Of a stretch of DNA of 64,000 nucleotides, positions 1 to 9,006 are shown in pieces; the stretch's first letter is position 1; every line of letters starts with the position of its first letter. The stretch is from Actinoplanes subtropicus (GTDB taxonomy: Bacteria > Actinomycetota > Actinomycetes > Mycobacteriales > Micromonosporaceae): positions 1 through 64,000 of the forward strand of contig NZ_JOJL01000024.1 in assembly GCF_000721705.1 (NCBI RefSeq), given 5' to 3'. The notes beneath the pieces are model-generated. The model was given only the letters and a program-made list of their open reading frames with translations, was not told where the DNA came from and made no database searches. The position numbers and the translations under genes were made by a program.

Positions 1-94
1 GGCCACATCCAACACCGGGATGCGACCGCTTCGCGGCCGACGCCAGCCACCACCTGGACCTCGCCTCGCTCCCACGTGATCCACCAGATAGGCC

Positions 95-616
95 CTAGGC
101 CGATAAGTCCAGCCACATGGAGATTTCGTCGCGGTCGTCGCCGGGTCCGATGCGCAGCGCGCCCGGCAGCCGGCCGACCTCCCGATAGCCGAGCTTGGCG
201 TAGAAGGTCTCGATTCCCATCCCGCCCCGCACGGTCACCTGCAGTCCCGCCAGCCCCGCCTTACGCCCGAGCGCCTCGGCCGTACGCATCAGCGCCGAGC
301 CCAGCCCGCGCTCGCGACCGTGCGGCGTCACCATGACCCGCATGAGTACCCGCCAGTGGTCCTTGAACCCGAACCGGTTGTCCACGACGAACAGCAGCGC
401 CACCACCTCGTCGCCGTCCAGCCCCAGGATCACCCGGTCGATCCCGGCCGCGACCCCGTTGAACGCCCGCTCGGCGACCGGCCACACCTCCTCGGCGCGA
501 ACTGGCGCCACGAACCCCACGGCACCGCCGGCGTTGGTCACCTCCACCCAGAGCGCGACGATCCGTGCCCGCAGGTCATCGGTCAGTTCGGGGTCCACCA
601 CGAATTCCACGGCCAT
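95..616 (-). CDS. GNAT-family N-acetyltransferase
   Basis: A protein of about 173 residues with the GNAT fold, which transfers an acetyl group from acetyl-CoA to an amine; the substrate cannot be read from sequence. The acetyl-CoA loop is visible as RERGLGSALM (R-x-x-G-x-G/A type) after the strand VLMRVMVTP, and the C-terminal FYAKLGYREVG is the usual end of the fold. I chose ATG 616 over upstream in-frame starts because the protein proper begins at MAVEFVVDPEL and a CATGAT box lies 6 nt before it, the geometry of a leaderless actinobacterial promoter. It is a single gene transcribed in the same direction as the large gene to its right. Confidence 0.85.
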   Translation of the reverse strand: MAVEFVVDPELTDDLRARIVALWVEVTNAGGAVGFVAPVRAEEVWPVAERAFNGVAAGIDRVILGLDGDEVVALLFVVDNRFGFKDHWRVLMRVMVTPHGRERGLGSALMRTAEALGRKAGLAGLQVTVRGGMGIETFYAKLGYREVGRLPGALRIGPGDDRDEISMWLDLSA

Positions 617-699
617 GCCGCCATCATGCCGAGCGCCGGAACCCGCGTCCCGGGGGCCCGCCGGGACCCGAATCGGCCGGTCCCGGCGGGCCGCTTGGG

Positions 700-3600
700 T
701 CACGACGTCGCGAGCTGGGTGATCAGGCTCGGCGAGACGACGCCCTGGTAGACCTTGACGGCGTCGAGGTCACCGGCGAACCGGTCGGCCTTGATGCCGT
801 CCCACAGCGTGCGGCCGGCCGTGAACGCGCCGTCCGACGCCCAGCCCGCGGGCACCGCGGTGGAGGGCATGGCGACCCCGTTCACATAGAGCGTGATCGT
901 CCCGGCCGACGCGTCGTACACGCCGACCAGGTGGGTCCACTTGTTCAGGGTGACGCCGGCCGGACTCGCCGAGTAGTCCGTCGCCGCCTCGTCCGTGTCG
1001 CTCCGCGTGGTCATGAACCGCCAGCAGTCGCACGAGTCGCGGTACTGGAGCATGAACCGGCCGACGTGGGCGCCGTCCTGCGAGACCGCGGTGTAGACCG
1101 CGGACTTGCTGGTGAGGTTGACCCACGCCGCCACCGAGAAGGACTGGTCGGTGCGCAGCATGGGCTGGGCGATGCTCACCCATGCGTCGGTGCCGTTCAG
1201 ATGGACCGCGTCCGGGTCGGTGTCGTTGTGCCCCGCCCCCGTGTCGGTGGCGCCGCCGACGAGATTGCCGGGGTGTTCGCCCCACGAGTCGTCCGCGACC
1301 GCCAGCGAGCTGTTGAAGTCGAGCTCCCAGTCCATGACCGGCAGCGCCGTCCCCAGGATGTCGACCTCGTCGCTGCCCAGCGGCCGGGCCCACACCGCCG
1401 TCTCGGTGATGTCTCCGGCGAACCACTCGCTCGGGCCGCGCCCGATCCAGGTGGGACCGTCGACGTCGTTGTACGGGACGACCTGGTCGATGCTGACGCC
1501 GCTGCCGTTGACGTAGAGCGTCAGCGTCTGCAACTCGGCGTCGTAGGTCACCGCCAGGTGGGTCCAGACCCCGGTCTGCGCGGGGTTCTCGGACACCGCG
1601 CTGTACCAGGCCACCCCGCTGCCCGACGCCGCCGACGGCATCTCCGCCTGCCATCTGTCCTGGGCCTGGTTGTATCGGAGGGTGAACGGGCCGAAGCCGC
1701 CCGAGCTGGAGCCGCGGGCGAAGACGGTCCGGTTCGCCGACTTGTCGGTCAGCCGGACCCAGGCCGACACCGAGAAGCTCTTCGCCGTGTTCGGCTTGTA
1801 GTCGGTGCCGGCGTACGCGCTGGAACCGTTGAACCTCCCGGCGTGGCCGTCGTGCAGCCGCCCCTGGACCCAGCTCACGTTGGTCAGCGTCGCGTCGTGC
1901 ATGGTGGGCGAGCTGCTCGAGCCGGTGCCCGACCCGGTGTCCAGGACGGTGGCGCCGGTGCCCTCGGCGAATTTCCACTCCGCGACCGGGATGTCGCCGG
2001 GCTCCGTGCCCGCCTCCGGCGCGGCGATCCAGTCGCCGGCGTCGCTGGCGTTCAGGTACTCCTCCGCCAGCCTCGCGTAGTACGAGTCGTTCGGATAGGT
2101 GCCCGTGCCGACGGTGGCGGTGTAGGCGGGATCGGTGGTGTCCGAGACCTCGTCCCCGCCGGTGGAGACGGCGCCCGCGAAGTTGATCGCGCCGTCCGCG
2201 TACCCCAGCAGGTTGTTGGCCAGGATCTCGCCGTTGACCAGCTCGCGGGCCGCCTCCTGGTTCGCGGTGTGGCTCGCGGTGAACGGTGGCACCGTGGCCA
2301 CGTAGACCTTGAGCGCCCCGCTCGCGGTCGGCAGCTTCGCCGCCGGGTCGGAGGCGCCGTCGGACTTGACGGCATGCGCCTGCGACGCCAGCGCCTTCAG
2401 CCGGGTGGTCACCCCGGTCGCGCAGGCGTCCGGGGTACCGGTGCAGGCCAGCAGGTCGGTGGAGCCGGCCGAGATCAGCACCGTCCGCACGTTGGGCTGG
2501 CCGAGGATCTCCCGGTCGACCAGGGCGCCGGCCGACGACGCCCGGCCGGGGTCGCCGGCGGGCAGCGTGAACCCGCCGCCGGTGTTGCTGCTCGCCTGGT
2601 TGAGCACCCCGAACGGCACGGTCCCGTCGCCCCGGCCGTCCGCGGCGAACGCGTCGGACAGCTGGTCGCTGAACTGCTCGCCGGAGTAACCGGCCCGATC
2701 CGGGTTGATGGTCTGGTCGCCGAAGAGGACCAGGGCGCCGTCCGGGTCGGCGGCCGGCGTGGTGACGTCGACGCCGGCGAGATACGGCAGGCCGGTGAGA
2801 GCCGACTTGGTGAAGCCGGAGCCGTCCCGGTCGGTGGTGTGGTTGACGCCGTCGGAGGCGCTCAGGTACAGCGCGGACGCGGCGTCCCGGTGCCCCGGCA
2901 TCGCCGGGCGACTGCCGTGGACCTGCAGGCTGACCAGCAGCGTCGTACGGTCCCCGGCGCTCAGCGTGACCGGATCGCCGGCCACGTCGCCGCCGGCCGC
3001 CAGGGTCGTCGCGGCCGATCCGCCGAAGGTCAGCGGGATCGGCGCGGCGGCCGCGGTGGCGCCGCCCGCGGTGCTGTCCTGCACCGCGATCGACGCCGCG
3101 TCGAAGGTGACCGGGGTGGTGCCCAGGCTGTTCGACAGATGCACCCGGACCTGCGTGGTGGCGCCCTTCGTGCCGATGCTGAGCCGGACCGGCATCCGGA
3201 CCGTCTGGTTGGTCAGCGGCGTGGCGCCGGAGGCGGAGATCGCGGTCAGGGCCGCGGTGTCCTGGGCCGCGGACCAGCTGCCGACCCAGTGGGCCGAGCC
3301 GGTCACCGCGATCGGCCGGATCCCGAGGCCGAGGACGTGCATCGCCGGCACCCCGCCCTGCACCACGTTGGTCTGCACCGGCAGCGTGATGCTGTCCACC
3401 ACCGCGCCGGGGCACAGCAGCGGCACGCTGACCGCGAAGAAGCTGGTCGGTACGGCGCTGCGGGTGGCGACGGCGTTGTTGCGGCGGGGCAGGGTCAGCG
3501 CGGCCTCGGCGGGCGGGGTGTAGGCCCAGTCACTGAGCGTGCCGACGGTGAACTGCTGGCTCCGGATGCCGCAGCTGGTGGCCGCGTACGTGATCCGGCC

Positions 3601-6600
3601 GCTCAGGTCGGCGGCCGGGCCCCAGGTGGCCAGCCCGACGAACACCACCGCGTTGCCGCGGTTCACGACGCCGGTGGCCGGCACCCGGACGACCTGCCCG
3701 TTGGCGAGGATGTTGTCGTCGGCGCCGTTGCCGAACGCCGCGGGCAGCTTGATCGCCGCGCCGTTCACGGTGACGGTGGCGCCCTGGGTCCAGCCCGCCG
3801 CCTCGAGGTCGGCGGCCTCCAGGCTGGTGCCGCCGCCGTCCGCGTCGGCCTTGGTGATCGTCGACGACGTGCCGTTCGTGGTGAGCCGGCTGATCGCGGT
3901 GTTGTTCCGGCACTTCGTGGTGTCGTTGATCCAGCAGGTGGGCAGCGGCGACAACCGGATCATGTCGACCCCGACCCGGTTCTGGGTGGCGTTGGGGTCC
4001 TCGCCGGTTATCGCCCAGGTGAGGGTGTGCACTCCCTTGTCGAGCGTCATCGGCACGTCGTTGCCGTCGGTCAGCGCGCCGAAGCTCCGGTAATCCGTGG
4101 CCGTCTCGGCCGGGCTGTAGCCGTTGTAGCCGGTGAGCAGGGTCCTGGCGGTGGGCCTGCCCTGGTCGAAGGTGAGGTCGAAGATGCCGTACATCTGGCC
4201 CTTGACCAGGTTGGCGCCGAGCTCCCAGGCGCCGGTCTCCGGCACGTCGAAGGAGACCGTCATCGACGGGGCGGCGGAGCCGGGAAGGTGCGGGCCGTCG
4301 ATGAGCATCGCCTGGTAGCCGTCGCCGAAGTAGACCGGCGGGGTGGCGGCCTGCGCCACGACGTGGCCGGTGCCGGTCCTGGTCGCGGCCGGCACGGTCG
4401 TCGTGGTGCCGTCGGTGTTCGTGGCGGTCCAGCCCGAGACCAGCTGCGACCCGTACGCGATGGTCGGCGTCCACCGGCCGGCCAGGAAGGTGTACGTGGT
4501 CTGCGGCGAGGTGGAGCCCGCCTGGTCGACGGCCTTCACGAAGAGCCGGTGCGGGCCCGAGGTGATCGGGGTGAACGAGACGCCGGCGCTACCGTTGATC
4601 ACCACGGCGCCGGTCCCGTTGCCGTTGTCCGCCTTGGCGAAGTAGATCGTCTGAGCGGCCAGGGTCGTGGTCGAGGTCCACTGAGTGCCCTTGGTCGACG
4701 AGTAGCCGACGTCGGCCAGGTCGTGGTCCAGCGCGAACAGGTATCCGGTGACGTTGTTCGTCTTGTCGTTGCCCAGCTGGAACAGGCCCTTGTCGGTGTA
4801 CGAGCCGCCCTCCACGCCCGGCGGGAACTGGCTGGACCGGACCGTCGGCGCGTGCGGGGCCAGCGTGTCGACGACCATCGTCTGGGTCGCCGTGTAGACG
4901 CCGGCCCACAGGCCCGAGGCGTTCTGCACGGTGGCCTTCCAGGTGTACGTCCCGTCCGCCAGCGACGGCACGGTCCAGCTGCTGCCGTTCAGGCTGTATC
5001 CGCTGTATCCCAGTTGGACCCGGCTGCCGGCGGAGTTGAAGACCTGGTACTGGATCCGGACGTTCTCCTGGTAGCCGTTCGCCTTCGGGTTGACGCCCTT
5101 GGCCGAGATCGTCGGGGTGTGCGTCGTGGTGACGTTGCGGCCCTGGTCCACGACGCTGGGCGTGGTGGTCGGGGTGCCGGTGCCGTTCAGGAGCACGGGC
5201 TTGTAGCTGTACCGCACCGACAGCGTGGCGCCGCCGCCGTAGCCGAGCTGCTTCCAGCTGTACTTGTCGTTCATGTCCTTGGCCTCGACCAGGAACGTGG
5301 CGGTGCTCTTGCTGTGGCCGGCGATCGCGGTGATGAAGCTGCGCACGTCGAACTTGAGGTCCGGCGGGCTCACTGCGACGTTCGACGTTCCGCAGTTCAG
5401 TTCCTTGCTGCTGGCGGTGGACAGCACCCCGGTCGCCTTGCCCGGCTCGTGTCCCCAGTAGAGCGTGGACGGGCCCCAGCCGCTCGGCGCGCCCATGCCG
5501 TAGACCACTGCGTCGGTGTTGTAGCAGGACGCCGCCCAGCGTTCGACCACGTACAGGGTCGCGTCGAAGATCTGGGCGCCGCGGATGCCGGCGGTGTTCA
5601 TCTGGTAGTACGTGCGGGCCCGCTCGGCCGCGCCGGTGGGCCAGTCGTCGTACCCGATCCGGGCGCTGGTCGCGCCGGTCTTCGAGGTCGAGTTGTAGAC
5701 GTCCCAGCCGTTGCTCGAGATCCGCGCCCAGTTGACCTGGCTCGGGTTGCCCGACCAGTACGGGTCGACGTAGACCGGGTAGCGCGTGGTCTTGGCGGTC
5801 AGCAGTTTCCGGTCCAGGGCGAGGGTCTGCCGGCCCGCGGCAAGTCGCACGGTCAGCTTCGACCGGTGGCCGCCGAGCCGCTCGGCCGCGGCGCGCGTCT
5901 CCTGCGGCGTGGTCGCGGGCGGTAGCGCCTTTTCGCCGGTGGCCGGGGTGCTGTCCCACATGGCCGCGGTGCCGGTCTGGAAGACCCGCGCGCCGGTGCG
6001 GCTGTCGATCGCCTCGGCTCCGCCGTCGCGGGTTTCGGCGAGCCGCAGGCCGCTCGCCTTGATGCCGAGATCGAGCTTGGCGAGCGCGGGATTGGCGGCC
6101 GCCTGCGCGGTCTTGACGACCAGCATCGAGGAGTATCCGGTGGCGTCGGCGATGACCTGCAGATCGACGCCGGGATAGACCTCGGGGTACGTGGCGGTGT
6201 CGCCGTGCACGACCGGCGCCGGCAAGGCCGCGGCCCAGCTGAACGCCAGCGCCCGCGAACCGTCCTTCATGGTCAGCAAGCCGGTCTTTCCCCCGCCGGA
6301 GACCGACAGCTGGGAGAGCGCCGCCCTGGGCGCGTAGGTGCCGTCCTTCTGCCGGACCAGCGTGGTGTCGATCGGCACCCATGTGCCGCCCTGCCGGACC
6401 CGCTGCGGGTTGGTCGACGATCTCCGGGTCAGGGTGCCGTCCGGGTTCGCCGAGGTGGTGCTGTACTCGTCGGTCAGGGACGCGATCGTGACCGGCTGCC
6501 GGGTCGCCTCGGCCTTCTTGATCGCGGCCGGCACGGGGTCGGTGGGTGTCTTCGCCGGGGTGTGCGCGGTTGGTGTCCCGGCCCGGGGCGTGGCCGCCCG

Positions 6601-6690
6601 GGCAGGTGTTCCGACCCCCGCTGAACCCGCGGCGAGCAACGCGACGACCGTGGCGGCCACGGTCGTGCGGAGTTGGCTCGTTCGCGACAT
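700..6690 (-). CDS. giant secreted DNRLRE / SGNH-like / double LamG protein
   Basis: A 1996-residue exported protein. A signal peptide covers about residues 1-33 (ending PARA). A DNRLRE-type beta domain lies around 310-495, with Ig/Fn3-like repeats after it. A region from about 1135 to 1540 resembles secreted SGNH/GDSL hydrolases (WVGSWSAAQD entry motif), and two LamG/concanavalin-like domains fill about 1569-1780 and 1784-1996. The SGNH-like region looks inactive: GDS is GDQ (1324-1326), the GxND block is GSTD (about 1407), and the catalytic-His block reads TYPND (about 1533). The likely role is therefore adhesion or glycan binding, not hydrolysis. The region 6691-6902 upstream carries no gene and should hold its promoter; I see no clear operator there. 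Domain names are from memory of the families, not a search. Confidence 0.85.
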   Translation of the reverse strand: MSRTSQLRTTVAATVVALLAAGSAGVGTPARAATPRAGTPTAHTPAKTPTDPVPAAIKKAEATRQPVTIASLTDEYSTTSANPDGTLTRRSSTNPQRVRQGGTWVPIDTTLVRQKDGTYAPRAALSQLSVSGGGKTGLLTMKDGSRALAFSWAAALPAPVVHGDTATYPEVYPGVDLQVIADATGYSSMLVVKTAQAAANPALAKLDLGIKASGLRLAETRDGGAEAIDSRTGARVFQTGTAAMWDSTPATGEKALPPATTPQETRAAAERLGGHRSKLTVRLAAGRQTLALDRKLLTAKTTRYPVYVDPYWSGNPSQVNWARISSNGWDVYNSTSKTGATSARIGYDDWPTGAAERARTYYQMNTAGIRGAQIFDATLYVVERWAASCYNTDAVVYGMGAPSGWGPSTLYWGHEPGKATGVLSTASSKELNCGTSNVAVSPPDLKFDVRSFITAIAGHSKSTATFLVEAKDMNDKYSWKQLGYGGGATLSVRYSYKPVLLNGTGTPTTTPSVVDQGRNVTTTHTPTISAKGVNPKANGYQENVRIQYQVFNSAGSRVQLGYSGYSLNGSSWTVPSLADGTYTWKATVQNASGLWAGVYTATQTMVVDTLAPHAPTVRSSQFPPGVEGGSYTDKGLFQLGNDKTNNVTGYLFALDHDLADVGYSSTKGTQWTSTTTLAAQTIYFAKADNGNGTGAVVINGSAGVSFTPITSGPHRLFVKAVDQAGSTSPQTTYTFLAGRWTPTIAYGSQLVSGWTATNTDGTTTTVPAATRTGTGHVVAQAATPPVYFGDGYQAMLIDGPHLPGSAAPSMTVSFDVPETGAWELGANLVKGQMYGIFDLTFDQGRPTARTLLTGYNGYSPAETATDYRSFGALTDGNDVPMTLDKGVHTLTWAITGEDPNATQNRVGVDMIRLSPLPTCWINDTTKCRNNTAISRLTTNGTSSTITKADADGGGTSLEAADLEAAGWTQGATVTVNGAAIKLPAAFGNGADDNILANGQVVRVPATGVVNRGNAVVFVGLATWGPAADLSGRITYAATSCGIRSQQFTVGTLSDWAYTPPAEAALTLPRRNNAVATRSAVPTSFFAVSVPLLCPGAVVDSITLPVQTNVVQGGVPAMHVLGLGIRPIAVTGSAHWVGSWSAAQDTAALTAISASGATPLTNQTVRMPVRLSIGTKGATTQVRVHLSNSLGTTPVTFDAASIAVQDSTAGGATAAAAPIPLTFGGSAATTLAAGGDVAGDPVTLSAGDRTTLLVSLQVHGSRPAMPGHRDAASALYLSASDGVNHTTDRDGSGFTKSALTGLPYLAGVDVTTPAADPDGALVLFGDQTINPDRAGYSGEQFSDQLSDAFAADGRGDGTVPFGVLNQASSNTGGGFTLPAGDPGRASSAGALVDREILGQPNVRTVLISAGSTDLLACTGTPDACATGVTTRLKALASQAHAVKSDGASDPAAKLPTASGALKVYVATVPPFTASHTANQEAARELVNGEILANNLLGYADGAINFAGAVSTGGDEVSDTTDPAYTATVGTGTYPNDSYYARLAEEYLNASDAGDWIAAPEAGTEPGDIPVAEWKFAEGTGATVLDTGSGTGSSSSPTMHDATLTNVSWVQGRLHDGHAGRFNGSSAYAGTDYKPNTAKSFSVSAWVRLTDKSANRTVFARGSSSGGFGPFTLRYNQAQDRWQAEMPSAASGSGVAWYSAVSENPAQTGVWTHLAVTYDAELQTLTLYVNGSGVSIDQVVPYNDVDGPTWIGRGPSEWFAGDITETAVWARPLGSDEVDILGTALPVMDWELDFNSSLAVADDSWGEHPGNLVGGATDTGAGHNDTDPDAVHLNGTDAWVSIAQPMLRTDQSFSVAAWVNLTSKSAVYTAVSQDGAHVGRFMLQYRDSCDCWRFMTTRSDTDEAATDYSASPAGVTLNKWTHLVGVYDASAGTITLYVNGVAMPSTAVPAGWASDGAFTAGRTLWDGIKADRFAGDLDAVKVYQGVVSPSLITQLATS

Positions 6691-6902
6691 GTGTCCTCGA
6701 AACCTCTCTGTTCGCAGACGATCTTGGATCGTGCGTCGGTCATTGTGCGTGTCCGGCCAGGACTCGCACGACCCCGTTCGCTGCGGCGCGCCCCGAATGT
6801 CATTGAAAGGCGCGAAAACATCGATGTGACGAAGGGTGATAACTCGCGTACGTACCGGTGTCCCCGGGCCGTTCAGGCTTTGGCCGCCGTGCCGCCGGCG
6901 GT

Positions 6903-6937
6903 CACCGACCCCGCCGGTTCGCCCGGCGGGGTCGGTG
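6903..6937 (-). terminator. Rho-independent-type hairpin
   Basis: A perfect 15-bp inverted repeat (CACCGACCCCGCCGG and its complement) around a 5-nt loop lies 16 bp beyond the stop of the arabinofuranosidase gene. There is no strong T-tract, as is common in actinobacteria. Confidence 0.75.
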
Positions 6938-6952
6938 AGTGGCCGGCTCGGG

Positions 6953-8902
6953 TCAGTGCAAGGCCCACCGCTGGTTGGCGCTTCCGAAGCCGTTCCAGAT
7001 CACGACCGGGGATCCGTCGGCGGTCCGGCCGCCGAACACGTCGAGCACCTGACCGGTGGCCCGATTGACCACGGCGCCACCCGCGGTCAGGGTCCATTGC
7101 TGGCCGGTGCCGCCGGTGCACGCCGAGATCCGGACCTTGGTGCCCCGGGCCGCGCCGGCCGGCACGCCGAGGCACCGGTTGCCGTAGATGGTGAGCGTTC
7201 TGGCGGAGGTCAGCGTCCACCGCTCACCGGCGGACCCGTTGCAGGAGTAGATCGTGGCCGCGGTACCGGCGGCCGGGCTCGCGGCCCGCAGGCATCGACC
7301 CGATCCGGCGCCGCGCAGGGCACCGGTCCGGCCGCTGCCGGTCGGGGTGGCGGTCGGGGTGGCCGGCGCCGGCTTGGTCGGGGTGGGGGTGGGCGTGGTG
7401 GCGGTCGGGGTGCTGGCGCTGGGGGCGGGCGAGGGCCGGCTGCCCGCGGTGGTCTCGAGCAGCGTGATCGAGTACGGCGGGACGGTGAGGGAGCCGGCGG
7501 AGCTCGCGGTGGCGGTGGTGATGCCGGTCGCGCCCTTGACCCACTGCTGGACGGTCGGCGCGGCCGCCGGGGTGTAGCCGGTGTAGCTCAGCGCCACGGT
7601 GGCGGAGTTGTTCAGATCCTCGTTGATCAGCAACACGTTCACCGCGCCCGACGCGGTCCGGACGGCGTGCACCTTCAGCCTGCCGTCGCTGGAGGTCGCG
7701 GAGACGAGAGTGTCGCCGGGGCTGCCGGCCCGCGCGGCCATGCTGAGCCCGAAGTAGCTCGGGTACGGCGTGTTCAGCGCCGGTGTCCCGGTGCCGCCGG
7801 GGGAGACGATCCCGCCCTCGCCGTAGTCGATGGTCCCGTCGCCGTTGGTGCTGGTCTTGCCGTCGCTGCCGTTGCGCAGGGTCCACCAGTCGGTGTTGAA
7901 GACACCGTTCTCCCACCAGCTGAGGTAGCTGTCGGCGGCGAACAGGCCGGCCGTGGCGGAGTCGTTCTGGTACGCGGCGTCGAGCTCGGTGATCGCGGTG
8001 GCCATGTTCGGCGCGTTGTACTTGGCGTACAGGCCGCGCAGGGTGCCCATGATGGCCGGGATCTCCTTGGTGGGCTTGGCCAGGTTGTCGGTGGGCGAGG
8101 TGGAATTGGGATACCAGTGGACGATCCCGAAGTCGGCCTTGGCGCCCACGATCGACAGCACGGTGTTGTTCCAGTCCGCAGTGTCCCCGCTGGCCACCTG
8201 CCCGTCCGGCCAGCTGCCCGGGGTGCACAGCACGATGCCGATCTTGATCGACGGGTCGACCGCCTTCATGGCGGAGATGTACTGCAGCGCGTTGGTGGCG
8301 TAGGCCTTGGGGCTCTTGTCCGCGTGGTTGTCGGTCTCCCACTTCGACCCGTAGTGGCCGTTGCCGGGGATCTCGTTGCCGATCTCCCAGTACTTGACCC
8401 CGTATCCCTTGGTCTTGTTGGCGTAGGTGACCCAGTCGGCGGCTTCCTGTGGCGTACCGGAACCGTAGTTGGCGATCAGGACGGGCTGTGCCCCGACGGC
8501 CTTCGCGGTGGTCATGAACTGGTCGAACGAGGTGTTCGGGGCGACATACCCGCCGTTGGCCGTGTTGTCCTTCCAATCGAAGTTGTCGCCGTAGGACCCG
8601 CCCGGGTAGCGCAGCGCCCTGATCCCCGCCGCCTTGAGCAGCGCGGGCTGGTCGGCGTCGTTCATGTGCGCGTCCCAGACCGCCTCGTTCAGGCCCTGCC
8701 CGGCCGTGGGGATCGTGGCCTTCGCGACGGCCGGGTCGACCGTGACGGTGATCGATGCGGCGGCCTGGCTGGTGGACGCGGTGACCGTGGCGAACCCCGC
8801 CGCCGCCAGCGTCACCGCGCCGACCACCGCGATGGTGCGGGTCCGCCCTGGCCGCGGGCGTTCTCCGCCGATCTGGCTGTCGGTCACACCGTGTTGTCTC
8901 AC
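6953..8902 (-). CDS. secreted clan GH-A alpha-L-arabinofuranosidase-like hydrolase with CBM13
   Basis: A 649-residue exported glycoside hydrolase. A signal sequence lies around residues 23-48 (ending SQAAA). The (beta/alpha)8 domain has IRALRYPGGSYGD near its start, the clan GH-A acid/base motif WEIGNE (E about 177) and a nucleophile motif TAITELDA (E about 306); this resembles GH51-type arabinofuranosidases. After a Pro/Thr linker (about 495-525) comes a ricin-B/CBM13 beta-trefoil with QQW and QRW repeats, probably for binding xylan or galactan side chains. The start is taken at GTG 8902, just after GGAGGG; GTG 8887 is the alternative. The frame stays open upstream without a stop, but the residues before 8902 look like out-of-frame GH62 sequence. 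It is a paralogue of the gene at 52327-54360. Confidence in the exact substrate is moderate. Confidence 0.8.
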   Translation of the reverse strand: MRQHGVTDSQIGGERPRPGRTRTIAVVGAVTLAAAGFATVTASTSQAAASITVTVDPAVAKATIPTAGQGLNEAVWDAHMNDADQPALLKAAGIRALRYPGGSYGDNFDWKDNTANGGYVAPNTSFDQFMTTAKAVGAQPVLIANYGSGTPQEAADWVTYANKTKGYGVKYWEIGNEIPGNGHYGSKWETDNHADKSPKAYATNALQYISAMKAVDPSIKIGIVLCTPGSWPDGQVASGDTADWNNTVLSIVGAKADFGIVHWYPNSTSPTDNLAKPTKEIPAIMGTLRGLYAKYNAPNMATAITELDAAYQNDSATAGLFAADSYLSWWENGVFNTDWWTLRNGSDGKTSTNGDGTIDYGEGGIVSPGGTGTPALNTPYPSYFGLSMAARAGSPGDTLVSATSSDGRLKVHAVRTASGAVNVLLINEDLNNSATVALSYTGYTPAAAPTVQQWVKGATGITTATASSAGSLTVPPYSITLLETTAGSRPSPAPSASTPTATTPTPTPTKPAPATPTATPTGSGRTGALRGAGSGRCLRAASPAAGTAATIYSCNGSAGERWTLTSARTLTIYGNRCLGVPAGAARGTKVRISACTGGTGQQWTLTAGGAVVNRATGQVLDVFGGRTADGSPVVIWNGFGSANQRWALH

Positions 8903-9006
8903 GAACCCTCCCTGGATGACGTCCCGCCGGTGCGGGACCCACCAGGAAGAGAGAGCGGTACGGGCCCGGATGGTTGCCCGCACCCGAACACCTTTTGGTG
9001 AACGGA

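Noticed and set aside
565..5925. A 1786-codon open frame on the plus strand opposite the LamG gene, and similar long antisense frames elsewhere (26965-28425, 38054-39529, 47612-49582, 52699-55053, 58954-61089)
   Set aside because: These are Arg/Gly/Val-rich shadows caused by high G/C at codon position three of the real gene; none shows domains, and the opposite strand encodes recognisable proteins.
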